Source: Microvirga aerophila (lineage in GTDB: Bacteria; Pseudomonadota; Alphaproteobacteria; Rhizobiales; Beijerinckiaceae). From it: a stretch of DNA of 64,000 bases. The notes under the pieces were generated by a model. That model was not told the origin of the DNA. It saw only the letters and a program-made list of their open reading frames with translations, and searched no databases. A program made the position numbers and the translations under genes. Positions 8,720 to 17,359 of this stretch are shown here, one piece after another. The DNA is taken from assembly GCF_003332305.1 (NCBI RefSeq), contig NZ_QOIO01000001.1, positions 62,001 to 126,000 on the forward strand, in the 5' to 3' direction. Every line of letters begins with the position of its first letter. Position 1 is the stretch's first letter.

Positions 8720-9730
8720 ATGAACAAGCAGCGACCCTTCGGGCAAGAACCAGTTTCACTAGCAACGGTAGCGGCTCAGGCGGGCGTATCCGTTGCTACT
8801 GTGTCACGCATTGTGAACGGCGAAACCCGCCGAGCATCCGCCGAGACCGTCGAGCGGGTTCAGAAGCTTGTGGCGGCGCTCGGCTACCGACCCAACCGTG
8901 TGGGCCGAACGTTGCGCAGACGAGAAAGCTGCATTGTTGCGATGTTATCACCCAACCTCGACAACCCAGCTATGGCGGCCATCGCGGCGTCGGTCGAGGC
9001 GGCTTTGCGCTCGGCAGGTTACGTCATGATCCTGTGCGACACCCATGACCGAGCAGATCTTCAGGACGAATACCTGCACGTGATGCGATCACAGGTCGTC
9101 CAGGGATACATCGTCGTTAATCCAGTGCGCAGCGAAGCGCTGTCGGCGTCGATTGCCCGGGGTGATCCTATTGTGTTCGTTGGACGCCGGAACCCTGACG
9201 GAGGGGGCGCCTTCGTGGGAATTGATAACCGACGTGCCGGAGCGGATGCGGCCGACCACCTTTGGGCACGAGAGATCAGGGATCTTGCGGTCATCCATCC
9301 TACTCAAGGATCATCGGCGACACGCGATCGTGTGCACGGGTTCATCACACGCCTTAGGGAGCTTGGCTTATCGGATGGAGAGGTCCGGCAGGCTGAGGCG
9401 CCAGGCCTGTCGCATCTTGAGGTTGGCTATGCCGCGGCTCAGAGGCTCGTTGATGGGCACCCATGGCCCCAGGGGCTGTTCTGCCCGAGCGATCTTATGG
9501 CTTATGGCGCTTACCGCCTTGCTTTTGAAACTGGCGTCCGGATCCCTGAAGACTGCAGAATCGTCGGCGTTGATGACAACAAGCTCAACGCCTGGATTGC
9601 GCCCTGGCTGACCTCCGTCCACATCCCGTATACAGATTTTGGCACCGAGGTTGTGGATCAGTTGCAAGCCCTGTGGGATGGCGAGCAACCGTCCGAACAG
9701 CTTCTGCCGCATAAGCTCATTGTCCGCTAG
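8720..9730 (+). CDS. LacI-family transcriptional regulator
   Basis: A 336-residue repressor divergent from the sugar operon. The N-terminal helix-turn-helix is VSLATVAAQAGVSVATVSRI (about 11-30), followed by the hinge helix that fits the minor groove at the central CG of the operator. The rest is a periplasmic-binding-protein-like sensor domain, here about 65-330. Placement next to the operon and the palindrome at 8618 indicate local, sugar-relieved repression; the inducer is unknown. It ends with TAG. Confidence 0.92.
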   Translation: MNKQRPFGQEPVSLATVAAQAGVSVATVSRIVNGETRRASAETVERVQKLVAALGYRPNRVGRTLRRRESCIVAMLSPNLDNPAMAAIAASVEAALRSAGYVMILCDTHDRADLQDEYLHVMRSQVVQGYIVVNPVRSEALSASIARGDPIVFVGRRNPDGGGAFVGIDNRRAGADAADHLWAREIRDLAVIHPTQGSSATRDRVHGFITRLRELGLSDGEVRQAEAPGLSHLEVGYAAAQRLVDGHPWPQGLFCPSDLMAYGAYRLAFETGVRIPEDCRIVGVDDNKLNAWIAPWLTSVHIPYTDFGTEVVDQLQALWDGEQPSEQLLPHKLIVR

Positions 9731-9761
9731 TCCAATAGAGGAGCGCGGTAGAGCCACACGA

Positions 9762-9880
9762 CATGCCGGATGATCTCAATGGGAACTCGCGGCGAGCATA
9801 GCAAATGGGTTGCATTGTCATGTCCTACCGCGCCTCGGCTCAGCCCGTTAGCCATTTCCGCGACAACGCCAGCTCACCAG
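9762..9880. repeat. Diverged dispersed repeat, copy A
   Basis: By eye about 70% similar to 17441-17573, starting with the shared TGCCGGATGATCT and including GTCAGCCA(C/T)TT-like and CC(G/A)G blocks. It does not translate into a recognisable protein. It fills most of the space between the regulator and the decayed CYTH-CHAD gene. It could be the worn end of an insertion sequence or a MITE-like element. Confidence 0.5.
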
Positions 9881-9911
9881 GATTCCCGGAGCGGCAAGAA
9901 TCAATTCAATC

Positions 9912-11157
9912 TCACGCAAGCTCAGGCTGAAGCAGTGGATACAAGCAGGTCTGTTGGGCAAAGTCCGCTGCCGGAGCGGTCAACTGCGCCAGCTCCGGCC
10001 CAGACAGGGCGTTGCGCCAGGCGCGGCGGGCCAGGGGACTTTCCACCTTCAGACGAACAGCGTGGTGTCGCGATCCTCAAGCCGCGAGCGTGCGTCGGTA
10101 TAGGCAGCATTCGGGCGCTTCTCGATGGCAGCGAGAAGGGTGTTACAGTCCACGGGACGATCAGGGTGCGCCAACGGTCTATTGTCTGCGGTTTCGCAAA
10201 AAACATCGCAGTCCCGTGCCGGACCGAGCGCAGAGGCGATCCGCTTTGCCTCTTCCCGCAGGAGATCGAAGTCCGAGCAGCGCAGAGCTCGCTTGAACGT
10301 CGCCAGCGCCGCCCGCATGCGACACAGGGCAACCCGCATGTGATGGATGGTACTCGGATTCTCTGCTTCCCTGATCGCGGCCCAGTTGGCTACGAAATGC
10401 AGCAGCGTGTTTGAGAGCACCGCCTGCACCGCGGCATCAAGTGTTGCCCCTGATGCGAACTGGATCGGGGTGGCTTTGACGGCGGCGGATGTCGCTCGAG
10501 ACATGGCTTGGAAGCCGTGCTCGGCTTTGCTGACAAAGTCGAGCCGCAGTGCCAGTTCGTCAGCAAGGCTGATCGCTAGGTCGTACAAAGCGGGCTCATC
10601 GCCCGATTTCAGCACCAGTTCGATTTCAGTCAGCGGCACTCTCTGATTGGCGACGACATTGATCCCGTCGTCAAAAGCCACTTCGATCTAGGACCGGCCT
10701 CGCTCGACCAGGATCGTCCGTCGATGATAGTCGTCTCGAACTGCGCTGCGAGAGGGCGATCCCCAACAAGAGCGCTCAGCTCGATCGCCGTGGCCTCGTC
10801 GAACAGCGACAGGTCTGGCTGCATGTCTGGCATATGGACCTCGACTTCCTTGCGGGGCAACAGATCATCATAAGCTTGAGCCACTTTGACGCCAAGGATC
10901 GGCTTCGCCCGCCCCGTTCTGCGGATGCGGAGAACGATCCCGTTCTTGCGCAGATCTCCCGATGCGGTGTCGAAATAGGCCGAGCACACAGTCTCGGTGC
11001 AGGGCGCTGACACCACGGCCAGAACCTGCGACGCCTGTGCTCGCATGAGACCGTCGCGATCCGTTCTGAACTTGATCTCGATGTCCTGACGACCGGAATT
11101 CGCTGTGGGTGTCTCGACGATCGGCACGCTTGGGATCGCGCTTGCAGGCTTGATCAT
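9912..11157 (-). pseudogene. Decayed CYTH-CHAD protein gene
   Basis: Starts at ATG 11157 (MIKPAS). The N-terminal CYTH part (IEIKFRTD, ExExK-like; YFDTASGDLRKNGIVLRIRR) is in frame to about 10730. A missing base near 10724-10730 is needed to join QFETTI to HRRTILVERGRS. In that second frame a TAG (10688-10690) comes before IEVAFDDG and VPLTEIELVLKSGDE. The CHAD half carries the polyphosphate-binding helix IHHMRVALCRMRAALATFK. A third break at about 10050 shifts LFV into LKVESPLARRAWRNALSGPE, which ends at 9912, so the last third of CHAD is missing. The intact paralogue is at 11832. Several independent lesions make this a pseudogene rather than a sequencing slip. Confidence 0.85.
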
Positions 11158-11257
11158 GCAACCATTCCGGTATCGACGGTGGTGCATCCTAATCAAATCG
11201 GAAGAAGGGATCAGACCAGTCTCTCCGTTTATTCATCCTTAAGATCGAGCGCGCAGC

Positions 11258-11275
11258 CTGTCGTCTGACTGTTAC
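11258..11275 (+). promoter_or_regulatory. Candidate PhoB box before first Nudix gene
   Basis: CTGTCGT-CTGA-CTGTTAC matches the two 7-base half-sites of the PhoB consensus (CTGTCAT-N4-CTGTCAT) at 11 of 14 positions and ends 21 bases before the Nudix start. Moderate match; location is the main support. Confidence 0.45.
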
Positions 11276-11296
11276 AGATGCGGGGTATGTGGTCCC

Positions 11297-11791
11297 ATGC
11301 TCGCCCGGAAACGAAAGCTGCGTCAGGTCGGTGCGCTCCCGCTGCTCGTCAATGCGGATGGCGGGGTCGAAGTGTTTCTCGTGACCGCACGAGGCAGCGG
11401 GCGCTGGATCATTCCCAAGGGCAATCTCATTCCCGGTCTCGCTCCGCATGAAGCGGCCACCCAAGAAGCCCGAGAAGAAGCCGGCCTGATCGGCTTGGCC
11501 GAGTCCCATTGCATCGGGACGTTCGAGTTCAGCCGTCGCCGCCGCGGCCGCGACACGACCTGCCTCGTGGATGTCGACCTGCTCATGGTCAAGCTTCAGA
11601 TGCGCAAATGGGCCGAGGCGGCCCAGCGTTCGGTGCTTCGGTGCAACGTGGAGACGGCGCTGTCGCTGGTGGGATCCTCAAGCCTTGCGTTCCTGATTGA
11701 GCAGCATCTATCGCCGCAAGTTCAGTCAGGGCGTTTGGGACCGTCGGACCAGGCGAGCGTTTCGCAGTGGTCCTACGCTGGACAGCCGTGA
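11297..11791 (+). CDS. Nudix hydrolase, diphosphoinositol-polyphosphate-phosphohydrolase-like (copy 1)
   Basis: A 164-residue Nudix protein. WIIPKGNLIPGL followed by HEAATQEAREEAGLIG is the Nudix region; the metal-binding EE of REUxEExGU is present, but Arg is replaced by Gln (QEAREEAG). Family members of this type cut inositol pyrophosphates, diadenosine polyphosphates or polyphosphate. Divergent from the decayed CYTH-CHAD gene, exactly as copy 2 is divergent from the intact one, which indicates a duplicated gene pair. A candidate PhoB box precedes it. The residues after about 130 (VGSSSLAFLIEQHL) match copy 2 only loosely. Confidence 0.85.
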   Translation: MLARKRKLRQVGALPLLVNADGGVEVFLVTARGSGRWIIPKGNLIPGLAPHEAATQEAREEAGLIGLAESHCIGTFEFSRRRRGRDTTCLVDVDLLMVKLQMRKWAEAAQRSVLRCNVETALSLVGSSSLAFLIEQHLSPQVQSGRLGPSDQASVSQWSYAGQP

Positions 11792-11831
11792 CCTGCCCTC
11801 GTCCAGATCAACAGCTCAGTGGGGAAGACCG

Positions 11832-13367
11832 TCAAGCGCGCCAGAAGGGTTCGAGTGATGCAAGCGTCTGATACTGCGCCTTCGCATCAGCCAGTAAGCC
11901 GTCGATCCTGGATAGCTGCTCCTGATGGATCGTGTCGGCGGCCGGCGAAGCCTCCATCTGGGAGCCCACGGCAATGTCGTTGAGCTCTCCGAGGGTCTCC
12001 TGGACGGCTTCAAGCGTGCTCAAGGCGGCCCGTTTCCTCTTCTTGGCGCCACCTCCTTTGAACAGGCTCTCGAAGAACTCCGTCGCATAGCGAAGCTTCT
12101 TGATCGCGATCCGCACCTGGTGGCGTTCTTCCGAGTCCAGATCCACAAGGTTCCTTCCCTGCTTGATGATCTTCTTCCAGCGTCGGCCGAGTTCCTCCTC
12201 GGCTAGCATCGTGATCGGTTGGCTACGCCGCTTACGAGAAGGTTTGCTCTCATCGAGGAGCCACCCCCCGGCCTGGATCCATGCAGCTGTCTCCAAAACT
12301 CCGTTGATGAAGCGGGCTGAAGCAACGGTCTCCTGAACCACCTCGTAGGCGCGGTCACGTCGTTCCTGGTAGTCAGCCAGGAGATCCTGATAGCCTTGGT
12401 CGCTGCTGTGCTCGTCCCGTGCTGGCTCAAGGACCTTGGTGATGTAGACATCCAAGTCGCGTGCCTCCCCCAGTACATTGGCCATCCACTTGAGCTCGGC
12501 CCCAATCGCGTCCCGCCGCTCGTCCTCAACAACGCTCTTGAACAGGGTGATGGCGGCCCGAAGCCGCCGCAGGGCAACCCGCATTTGGTGGACAGCATCA
12601 GCCTCGGGCGCGCGCCGGACAATGGCCTCATTGGCCATCAGATGCTGCAGGCAGGACGCACCGACACGCTGAAACGCGGCGGCGCTCGTCATCTTGCGCT
12701 TGAGGACCACAGGAGGTGCTTTGACGCGTGCCGGCTGTTCGTCAGTGACCGCCTCGAAGCCGCGCTCGGCCTTGGTCTTGAAGCTCAGGCGCAGGGGCGT
12801 TGCCGTTGAGAGTGCCAGAGCGAGCTGAAACAGGTCTGCCGGAGCGCCATCCTTGAGCTCGAGTTCAACCTCAGAGAAGGAGACTGTTCGTTCGTTCCCC
12901 TCAACCTTGCTGTTGTCGGCAGCAAGCTCAATAAGCGAGTTCTCAAAGGTGACGTTGTGTAGGGTTCGCGCGGTGGTCACACGGAAGACGGGCTGGATCG
13001 AGGCGCTTGGCTTCAGGAATGGTTTGAGGGCGGTATCCTCCACAAGAGCGTAATTTGGGCTGTCGCCATTGACCTCGTGTTCCCACTCGTTCCGAGCCAG
13101 GGCGACACCATCGGGTGGACGAGCGGCTTTGATCGTCTGGATGTACTGGTCGCCATTGCGCCTGACCCGCAGCGAGATCCCGGCCTGCTGTAGCGCGTGA
13201 TCCGGTGTATCATAGTAGGTCGCGTGGAGGGTCTGCTTTTGGGAGCCATCCGCTCGTTCGCACAGGAGCGGATGAGCCAACACCTTCTCAAGCTCAGCAG
13301 GCGCGACCTCCAGCTTCAGCTCGATTTCCTGGGGAGGGCTGGGCTTAGCTGGCATGGGGCGCCTCAA
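11832..13367 (-). CDS. CYTH and CHAD domain protein (polyphosphate/triphosphate)
   Basis: A 511-residue protein. The N-terminal CYTH triphosphate-tunnel domain (about 14-205) opens with EIELKLEV, the ExExK metal/phosphate motif, and holds TYYDTPDHALQQAGISLRVR. The CHAD domain (about 235-505) has VHQMRVALRRLRAAITLFKS and, farther on, HQVRIAIKKLRYATEFFE, the two His/Arg/Lys-rich helices that bind polyphosphate. Known CYTH-CHAD proteins hydrolyse tripolyphosphate or bind polyphosphate granules. The start is TTG 13367 (AAGGA at 6 bases) or ATG 13355 (GAGG at 6 bases); both look usable. Divergent from Nudix copy 2. Confidence 0.92.
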   Translation of the reverse strand: MRRPMPAKPSPPQEIELKLEVAPAELEKVLAHPLLCERADGSQKQTLHATYYDTPDHALQQAGISLRVRRNGDQYIQTIKAARPPDGVALARNEWEHEVNGDSPNYALVEDTALKPFLKPSASIQPVFRVTTARTLHNVTFENSLIELAADNSKVEGNERTVSFSEVELELKDGAPADLFQLALALSTATPLRLSFKTKAERGFEAVTDEQPARVKAPPVVLKRKMTSAAAFQRVGASCLQHLMANEAIVRRAPEADAVHQMRVALRRLRAAITLFKSVVEDERRDAIGAELKWMANVLGEARDLDVYITKVLEPARDEHSSDQGYQDLLADYQERRDRAYEVVQETVASARFINGVLETAAWIQAGGWLLDESKPSRKRRSQPITMLAEEELGRRWKKIIKQGRNLVDLDSEERHQVRIAIKKLRYATEFFESLFKGGGAKKRKRAALSTLEAVQETLGELNDIAVGSQMEASPAADTIHQEQLSRIDGLLADAKAQYQTLASLEPFWRA

Positions 13368-13435
13368 GTACTATCCTTTGAGTTCGGAACGCGAGGCTAT
13401 CATAGCGGTTCCCCGACTAGGGGAGCCGGTGAGCC

Positions 13436-13945
13436 ATGTTCTTGCAGAGAGTCATTCGTCGTGTGCTCAAACCGTACCAGCAGTTTGGAGCTCTGCCGTT
13501 CACGTGGAGTTCCAGTGGCTCTCTGAAAGTAATGCTCGTGACGACACGCGGTCGCAAGCGCTGGATGATCCCGAAGGGCTGGCCCATCCCTGGGCTTGAG
13601 CCGCACGAGAGTGCAGCGCGTGAGGCCTTCGAAGAAGCCGGTTTAGTTGGATATGTGGATCCAAAAGCCGTAGGGTCATTCCGGTACGACAAGCGCCTGG
13701 GTCCTGGACGGCAGGTCAGGTGCACTGTGGAGGTCTTCCCGTTCCACGTGGACCATCAGAGGCCCCACTGGCTCGAGAAGGGGGAGCGGGAGACGCGGTG
13801 GTTGAGCACTAAGAAAGCAGCCAGCCTGGTTTCCCAGCCGGAGCTAAAGAGGATAATCCTTAGCTTTAACCCGAACCGCCATTCCTCGGACGAGGCGCAG
13901 AACAGGTCCTTGAACGCAGGTCCGGATCATGGGACCGGTAGCTGA
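13436..13945 (+). CDS. Nudix hydrolase, diphosphoinositol-polyphosphate-phosphohydrolase-like (copy 2)
   Basis: A 169-residue Nudix protein with the core WMIPKGWPIPGL and then HESAAREAFEEAGLVG, containing the intact REUxEExGU. This subfamily, often labelled NUDIX/DIPP in rhizobia, is thought to act on inositol pyrophosphates or polyphosphate. The start ATG 13436 follows GGGAG. It pairs divergently with the CYTH-CHAD gene across 68 bases, in the same arrangement as the worn pair at 9.9-11.8 kb; the pairing suggests a shared polyphosphate-linked role. Confidence 0.9.
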   Translation: MFLQRVIRRVLKPYQQFGALPFTWSSSGSLKVMLVTTRGRKRWMIPKGWPIPGLEPHESAAREAFEEAGLVGYVDPKAVGSFRYDKRLGPGRQVRCTVEVFPFHVDHQRPHWLEKGERETRWLSTKKAASLVSQPELKRIILSFNPNRHSSDEAQNRSLNAGPDHGTGS

Positions 13946-13948
13946 GGT

Positions 13949-14239
13949 TCAAACCTCTCGCCCTAGTGCTCTACTTATTCTGGTCCAACTCGCGTTTGCC
14001 GAGCGCTCTGGGGTGGAGCCCCGAACGGCCTTGCCACGGCCCGACAAACTCGGATTGGTCATGAAATACTTATGAGCATTGAACGGTTCCTCGCCCTTGG
14101 CGGGAACGATTATCACCCGCAGGGATGCTGACGAGTGCTCCGCGGTGACGCGCCCCAAGAGTATTTCATCGCCGAATTCAGGGTCGGCATGCCGCTCAAT
14201 GGATTCGATCAACTACAGGTCGATAATGATTGGCCGCAT
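13949..14239 (-). pseudogene. Unknown small gene with an in-frame TAG at codon 9
   Basis: ATG 14239 has a very good ribosome site (GGAGG, 6-base spacing) and begins MRPIIIDL, then TAG at 14213-14215, then 87 open codons ([20 protein letters not shown]...). I do not recognise the family; the part up to FNAHKYF looks coding, while the tail (after about codon 68) looks less so. A strong PhoB box lies about 125 bases upstream on the same strand. Either a recent nonsense mutation (CAG to TAG would restore Gln) or translation that resumes downstream. Confidence 0.5.
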
Positions 14240-14362
14240 TAGGAGCCTCCGCCGACACAATGGCGCGATAGTCGCTTTCATCTTGATTGGACGCAACGGA
14301 ACGTGTTCTTGCGCTCACATGAAAGGAAGCCTGCTACGGGTAAAACGGGTCCTTTGTTAAAG

Positions 14363-14384
14363 TTTGATGACACTTTGATGACAG
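14363..14384 (-). promoter_or_regulatory. Strong candidate PhoB box
   Basis: On the minus strand CTGTCAT-CAAA-GTGTCAT-CAAA: 13 of 14 half-site positions match, with both A-rich spacers. It points to the small gene at 14239. At equal base composition a match this good is expected far less than once in the window. Confidence 0.75.
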
Positions 14385-14478
14385 AAACTGCTAACGGTGC
14401 GACGCGTTAGCTCGGTTCAGAACGGATAGCGTCATCGAGCTGCCATGTAGCCGGTCTAATTAAGGAGCTGATTTGTAG

Positions 14479-14745
14479 ATGAAGGGAGATCCTTTGACCC
14501 TTGCCAATCCAGCTTCTCATGCAGAGACGATCATAGCCCTGGCGGGGGAAATCGCTTAGGCGGCGCCCGAGTGTGCCGGCAAAGCCCTGAAGATCATCGG
14601 GTTTACCCGCGAGCTTGGAGACCAGCCTGACCGCGCCATGGTCGAAGATGCAATTGAAAGTCCATTGATCGACAGTGAGTTGTCCGAGTCTCAGTTGCAG
14701 ACTGTCACTTCCTCTGTCGTGGGAACCATTCGCGGCATCAAGTAG
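14479..14745 (+). pseudogene. Unknown small gene with an in-frame TAG
   Basis: ATG 14479, preceded by AAGGAG, opens an 88-codon frame ending at TAG 14743-14745 that is broken once, by TAG at 14557-14559 (codon 27). The text around it, AGEIA-stop-AAPECAGKALKIIG and then DQPDRAMVEDAIESPLIDSE, reads as one acidic helical protein on both sides of the stop, so this is a gene with a single nonsense change (Gln CAG is the simplest ancestor). Family not recognised. Confidence 0.5.
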
Positions 14746-14839
14746 CGAGAACGGGATGCGTAACAAGATTTGTGAAGGGAGGATCAGCTTTGGAAACAGC
14801 TGATCCACAGCATCCTTCACCTACCTGGCAGCGTCGGGT

Positions 14840-15223
14840 TCAGGCTCGCTCCTCTTCAGTCCGAGCCTTACGCCGCTTCTTTTTCTTATTCTTATCAGTG
14901 CCATCCGGCAAAAGGGAGCTTGCTACGGCTGTCACGGCATGGCCGAGAGTACCAGCAAGATTTCCGGCCATGTCGGCAGTGGCAGATGCTGCTCGGCCGC
15001 CAGCGTCTGCAACAGCCTCTCCGGCTCCAGCGACCTGCTCGGATGACGGCGCGATCTTGCGGGTCAAAACAGTTGCAGCGGCTCCTGCTGCTGCGATCAG
15101 AGCATCAGCCAGCAAGCGGCGGGCCGTATCATTTTGCAGAATGGCGTTAACAAGGTCCGAGTGGCGTACGGCCTTAGGCAACTTCACGCCAGCCACTGAT
15201 TTGGGAACTTTGGTCTTTGCCAT
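14840..15223 (-). CDS. Alanine-rich protein of unknown function with Lys/Arg tail
   Basis: A 127-residue protein: a basic start (MAKTKVPKSVAGVKLPKAVR), then Ala/Gly-rich stretches (ADALIAAAGAAATVL; AVADAGGRAASATADMAGNL) that could form amphipathic helices, and a highly charged tail with a run of lysines and arginines (DKNKKKKRRKAR). No signal peptide. The tail could bind polyphosphate, DNA or membranes; this is speculation. A PhoB-like box ends 26 bases before the start. It sits between the CYTH-CHAD/Nudix pairs and another CYTH gene. Confidence 0.7.
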   Translation of the reverse strand: MAKTKVPKSVAGVKLPKAVRHSDLVNAILQNDTARRLLADALIAAAGAAATVLTRKIAPSSEQVAGAGEAVADAGGRAASATADMAGNLAGTLGHAVTAVASSLLPDGTDKNKKKKRRKARTEEERA

Positions 15224-15248
15224 AATGGCTCTCCGCTAAAAGACATCT

Positions 15249-15266
15249 ATAACAATTTGATGACAG
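15249..15266 (-). promoter_or_regulatory. Candidate PhoB box before the Ala/Lys-rich gene
   Basis: Minus strand CTGTCAT-CAAA-TTGTTAT, 12 of 14 positions, 26 bases upstream of ATG 15223. It shares the CTGTCATCAAA core with the box at 14363. Confidence 0.65.
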
Positions 15267-15328
15267 CGTCGAAAGATCCAGCACCTCAAGAGCGGGCGGT
15301 GCGGAGAAGCGGGTACCGCATGACATCA

Positions 15329-15826
15329 TCAAGTGGACTGCTTTAAGTCATTCGAATGTTCGGGCGCCTTGGAGTGGTGCGCGAAGATGTTGGCTTTCTT
15401 GTACTGGGGATCGCCAGTTACCTCAGGGCCGATCCACTCGGGTCGCGCGAAGACCTGATCTTCGTGCTCCAACTCCACTTCAGCAAGGATGAGGCCCTCC
15501 AATAGCCCCTCGTGAACGTCAATCTGCCAGGTCACATCACCATGAGGAACTAGGTAGCGGGTCTTCTCCACCAGCGGGCCGTCACAGAGCGTCGCGAGCA
15601 TATCAGTTGCCTCGGAAAGTGGGACTTCATACTCGAACTCTGCCCTACCAAGCCCCTTGCGTGGTCCTTTCACAGTCAGTGACGCCGTCTCACCTGCGAT
15701 CCGGACGCGGACTTTACTCTCGCCGAACCGTGCGATGAGGCCGTCTAGCATCCTCTCGCTGTACGTCACCGCGTTCCTCCAACGGTCATCGGCGACAAGG
15801 AATTTTCTCTCGATCTCCAAGCCCAT
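15329..15826 (-). CDS. CYTH domain protein (inorganic triphosphatase-like)
   Basis: Single-domain CYTH protein of 165 residues; start placed at ATG 15826 because MGLEIERKFLV, with the ExExK signature at its very start, is the canonical N-terminus of bacterial class IV adenylate cyclase/triphosphatase CYTH proteins. Further motifs: KVRVRI, LTVKGPRKG, EFEYEVP, IDVHEGLLEGLILAEVELE. Relatives hydrolyse tripolyphosphate or thiamine triphosphate. Third CYTH copy within 6 kb. No clear ribosome site precedes 15826. Confidence 0.88.
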   Translation of the reverse strand: MGLEIERKFLVADDRWRNAVTYSERMLDGLIARFGESKVRVRIAGETASLTVKGPRKGLGRAEFEYEVPLSEATDMLATLCDGPLVEKTRYLVPHGDVTWQIDVHEGLLEGLILAEVELEHEDQVFARPEWIGPEVTGDPQYKKANIFAHHSKAPEHSNDLKQST

Positions 15827-15956
15827 GAAGCTGCCATCAATGGATCTGCTCCCGCTAGATAGCCGCCTCACGCTAGGCGAGCAAATGTTGTTATGCCTGT
15901 CAGTCTCACTCTATGTCGATGCTGTCTGGAGGATCGGCGAGTAACTTCGTCTCACG

Positions 15957-16298
15957 CTATCCATCGGCATCGCCGGATCCTTCCGGACATTTTGCTGGGT
16001 TTTTGTTCAGATTCTGCCACCTGCGGGACCGTGTGAGTGGCATGAGAACGGCAAGACCTTTGGCAGCAACAGGTCGGGCTGGTCGCTCGACCCTATCCAG
16101 TTGCCGGATCCGATGCTCCGGATCGTAACGATCAAGGGTCCCTTCAAGATACTCTCTATTGCGTTCGGCGTTCGCAGGGAAGAGCTGATGCCTGAGCCGT
16201 CTCATGTGGTTGTAAATTTGGCTGTACCAACCGCCTCGACGTGGGCAGCTGCTTGAGAGGCGGCGGATTGCTAGGTTGAGAAGCGGAATGAGGATCAT
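15957..16298 (-). CDS. Small basic protein, DUF3563-like
   Basis: ATG 16298 follows AGGAG by 8 bases; 113 residues. The middle, ANAERNREYLEGTLDRYDPE followed by HRIRQLDR, resembles the DUF3563 core (YL..A.D..DLE.RMR.LDR). The N-terminus MILIPLLNLAIRRL could be a weak membrane or amphipathic helix. The tail is basic and looks poorly conserved. Function unknown. Confidence 0.5.
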   Translation of the reverse strand: MILIPLLNLAIRRLSSSCPRRGGWYSQIYNHMRRLRHQLFPANAERNREYLEGTLDRYDPEHRIRQLDRVERPARPVAAKGLAVLMPLTRSRRWQNLNKNPAKCPEGSGDADG

Positions 16299-16402
16299 GT
16301 GATGGCTCCTGGGAGAGGCACGGAGCCTTCTTAGTGTTCCATTACGCGATCTTGTTATCGTCTTAAGGTGCGCTGAGTGCGCCCGGATCGCCAACGGTGT
16401 CT

Positions 16403-16702
16403 TTATCCTGCTCTTGCGACCGGTATACGACGACCTCTTCGCTCCACCAGGATAGTTCGTCCTCCCTTCGAAGGAATCGGCATAGGCTCTGCGGGAGGAC
16501 AGCGGGATGGTGCAGAGGCCTTGAGGACGAGCGGCCTGACCTCATCTTCTCGCAAACCCATCAGTTGGGCGGCGATTTCAACCTGGCTTTCAATATCAGC
16601 TGTGAGCCCCTGGGCTGCCGCGACAGCTTCCTCCAAACCCGGTGGGTCATGGCGTGTTCGCCTTCGGTTCCACTCAGACCGCACGGCCGGCTTCTGAACC
16701 AT
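16403..16702 (-). CDS. Hypothetical protein
   Basis: ATG 16702 has GGAG about 9 bases upstream and gives 99 residues; the frame is open farther up to 16780. Helical, acidic middle part (EEAVAAAQGLTADIESQVEI then AAQLMGLREDEVRPLVLKA) and basic end (TILVERRGRRIPVARAG). The codon pattern is convincing, but I do not recognise the family. It lies directly upstream of the DUF3563-like gene on the same strand. Confidence 0.55.
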   Translation of the reverse strand: MVQKPAVRSEWNRRRTRHDPPGLEEAVAAAQGLTADIESQVEIAAQLMGLREDEVRPLVLKASAPSRCPPAEPMPIPSKGGRTILVERRGRRIPVARAG

Positions 16703-17200
16703 TCTGACATTCTCCAGTCCACTCGAGGCCAACGCAGAATAGCCGATTTTGTGCGCCGCACAATTGTCGCAGGAGCCCAAACCTTAGAAGTGACGAAGCG
16801 TGATCGCTTCGTCATGGACCGGATCTATGTCCCGCTGCGGGGGATTGAGGTGAGTTAGTACCGATGTACTGCGGCCCACCGGCTCCCTCTGGCGACGATG
16901 CCATAACAAGCAAAATGGAACCTGACGATCACCTCACCGCATGCCCGCGTTGGTTCCCGATCTTCCTAGTGGGGATCGGCTGCATCAGCTTGGCTGTTTG
17001 TTAGGGCTGACATAGCGAAGTTCCCGCCCTGTGAGCTGCGACCTTCTCTCCTCAGGCCCCTAAACCGTAATGCTAGCACCATGCAGGTGCTAGGGTAGCA
17101 ACAATCGGGTGCCGCGTGTCATGTGGATGTCATGGAGCTCGGTCTAGCGTCTACGTAAGCTACCCAGGCGTGTTGTGTTTCCATCATCAGGATGCCCGAT
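16703..17200. other. Intergenic stretch with one hairpin
   Basis: No convincing gene. At 17073-17093 there is a perfect 8-bp inverted repeat, CTAGCACC and GGTGCTAG, around ATGCA. It could be a protein-binding site or a small transcript end; nothing links it to a gene. Confidence 0.4.
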
Positions 17201-17359
17201 ATGAGCATTGGGATTTTGCTTCTGATCGGCTGCGTCTTTCTGTTCACGGTAGCTCTCCCGGCTTGGCCTTATAGCCGGGACTGGGACCCCCTGCTGAGTA
17301 CTCGTTTCGGTCTCCTTACCTTGATAATCTTTCTGCTACTTATGACAGGCCGCCTCTGA
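17201..17359 (+). CDS. DUF3309-like small membrane protein
   Basis: A 52-residue frame. MSIGILLLIGCVFLFTVALP, then WPYSRDW, then GLLTLIIFLLLMTGRL: two membrane segments around an (A/T)WPYSR.W motif, the hallmark of DUF3309 proteins, which are common in rhizobia. Function unknown. ATG 17201 with a weak AGGA upstream. Confidence 0.7.
   Translation: MSIGILLLIGCVFLFTVALPAWPYSRDWDPLLSTRFGLLTLIIFLLLMTGRL

Noticed and set aside
14407-14820. A 137-codon minus-strand frame
   Set aside because: Overlaps the small plus-strand gene at 14479, whose ribosome site and protein text are more convincing.
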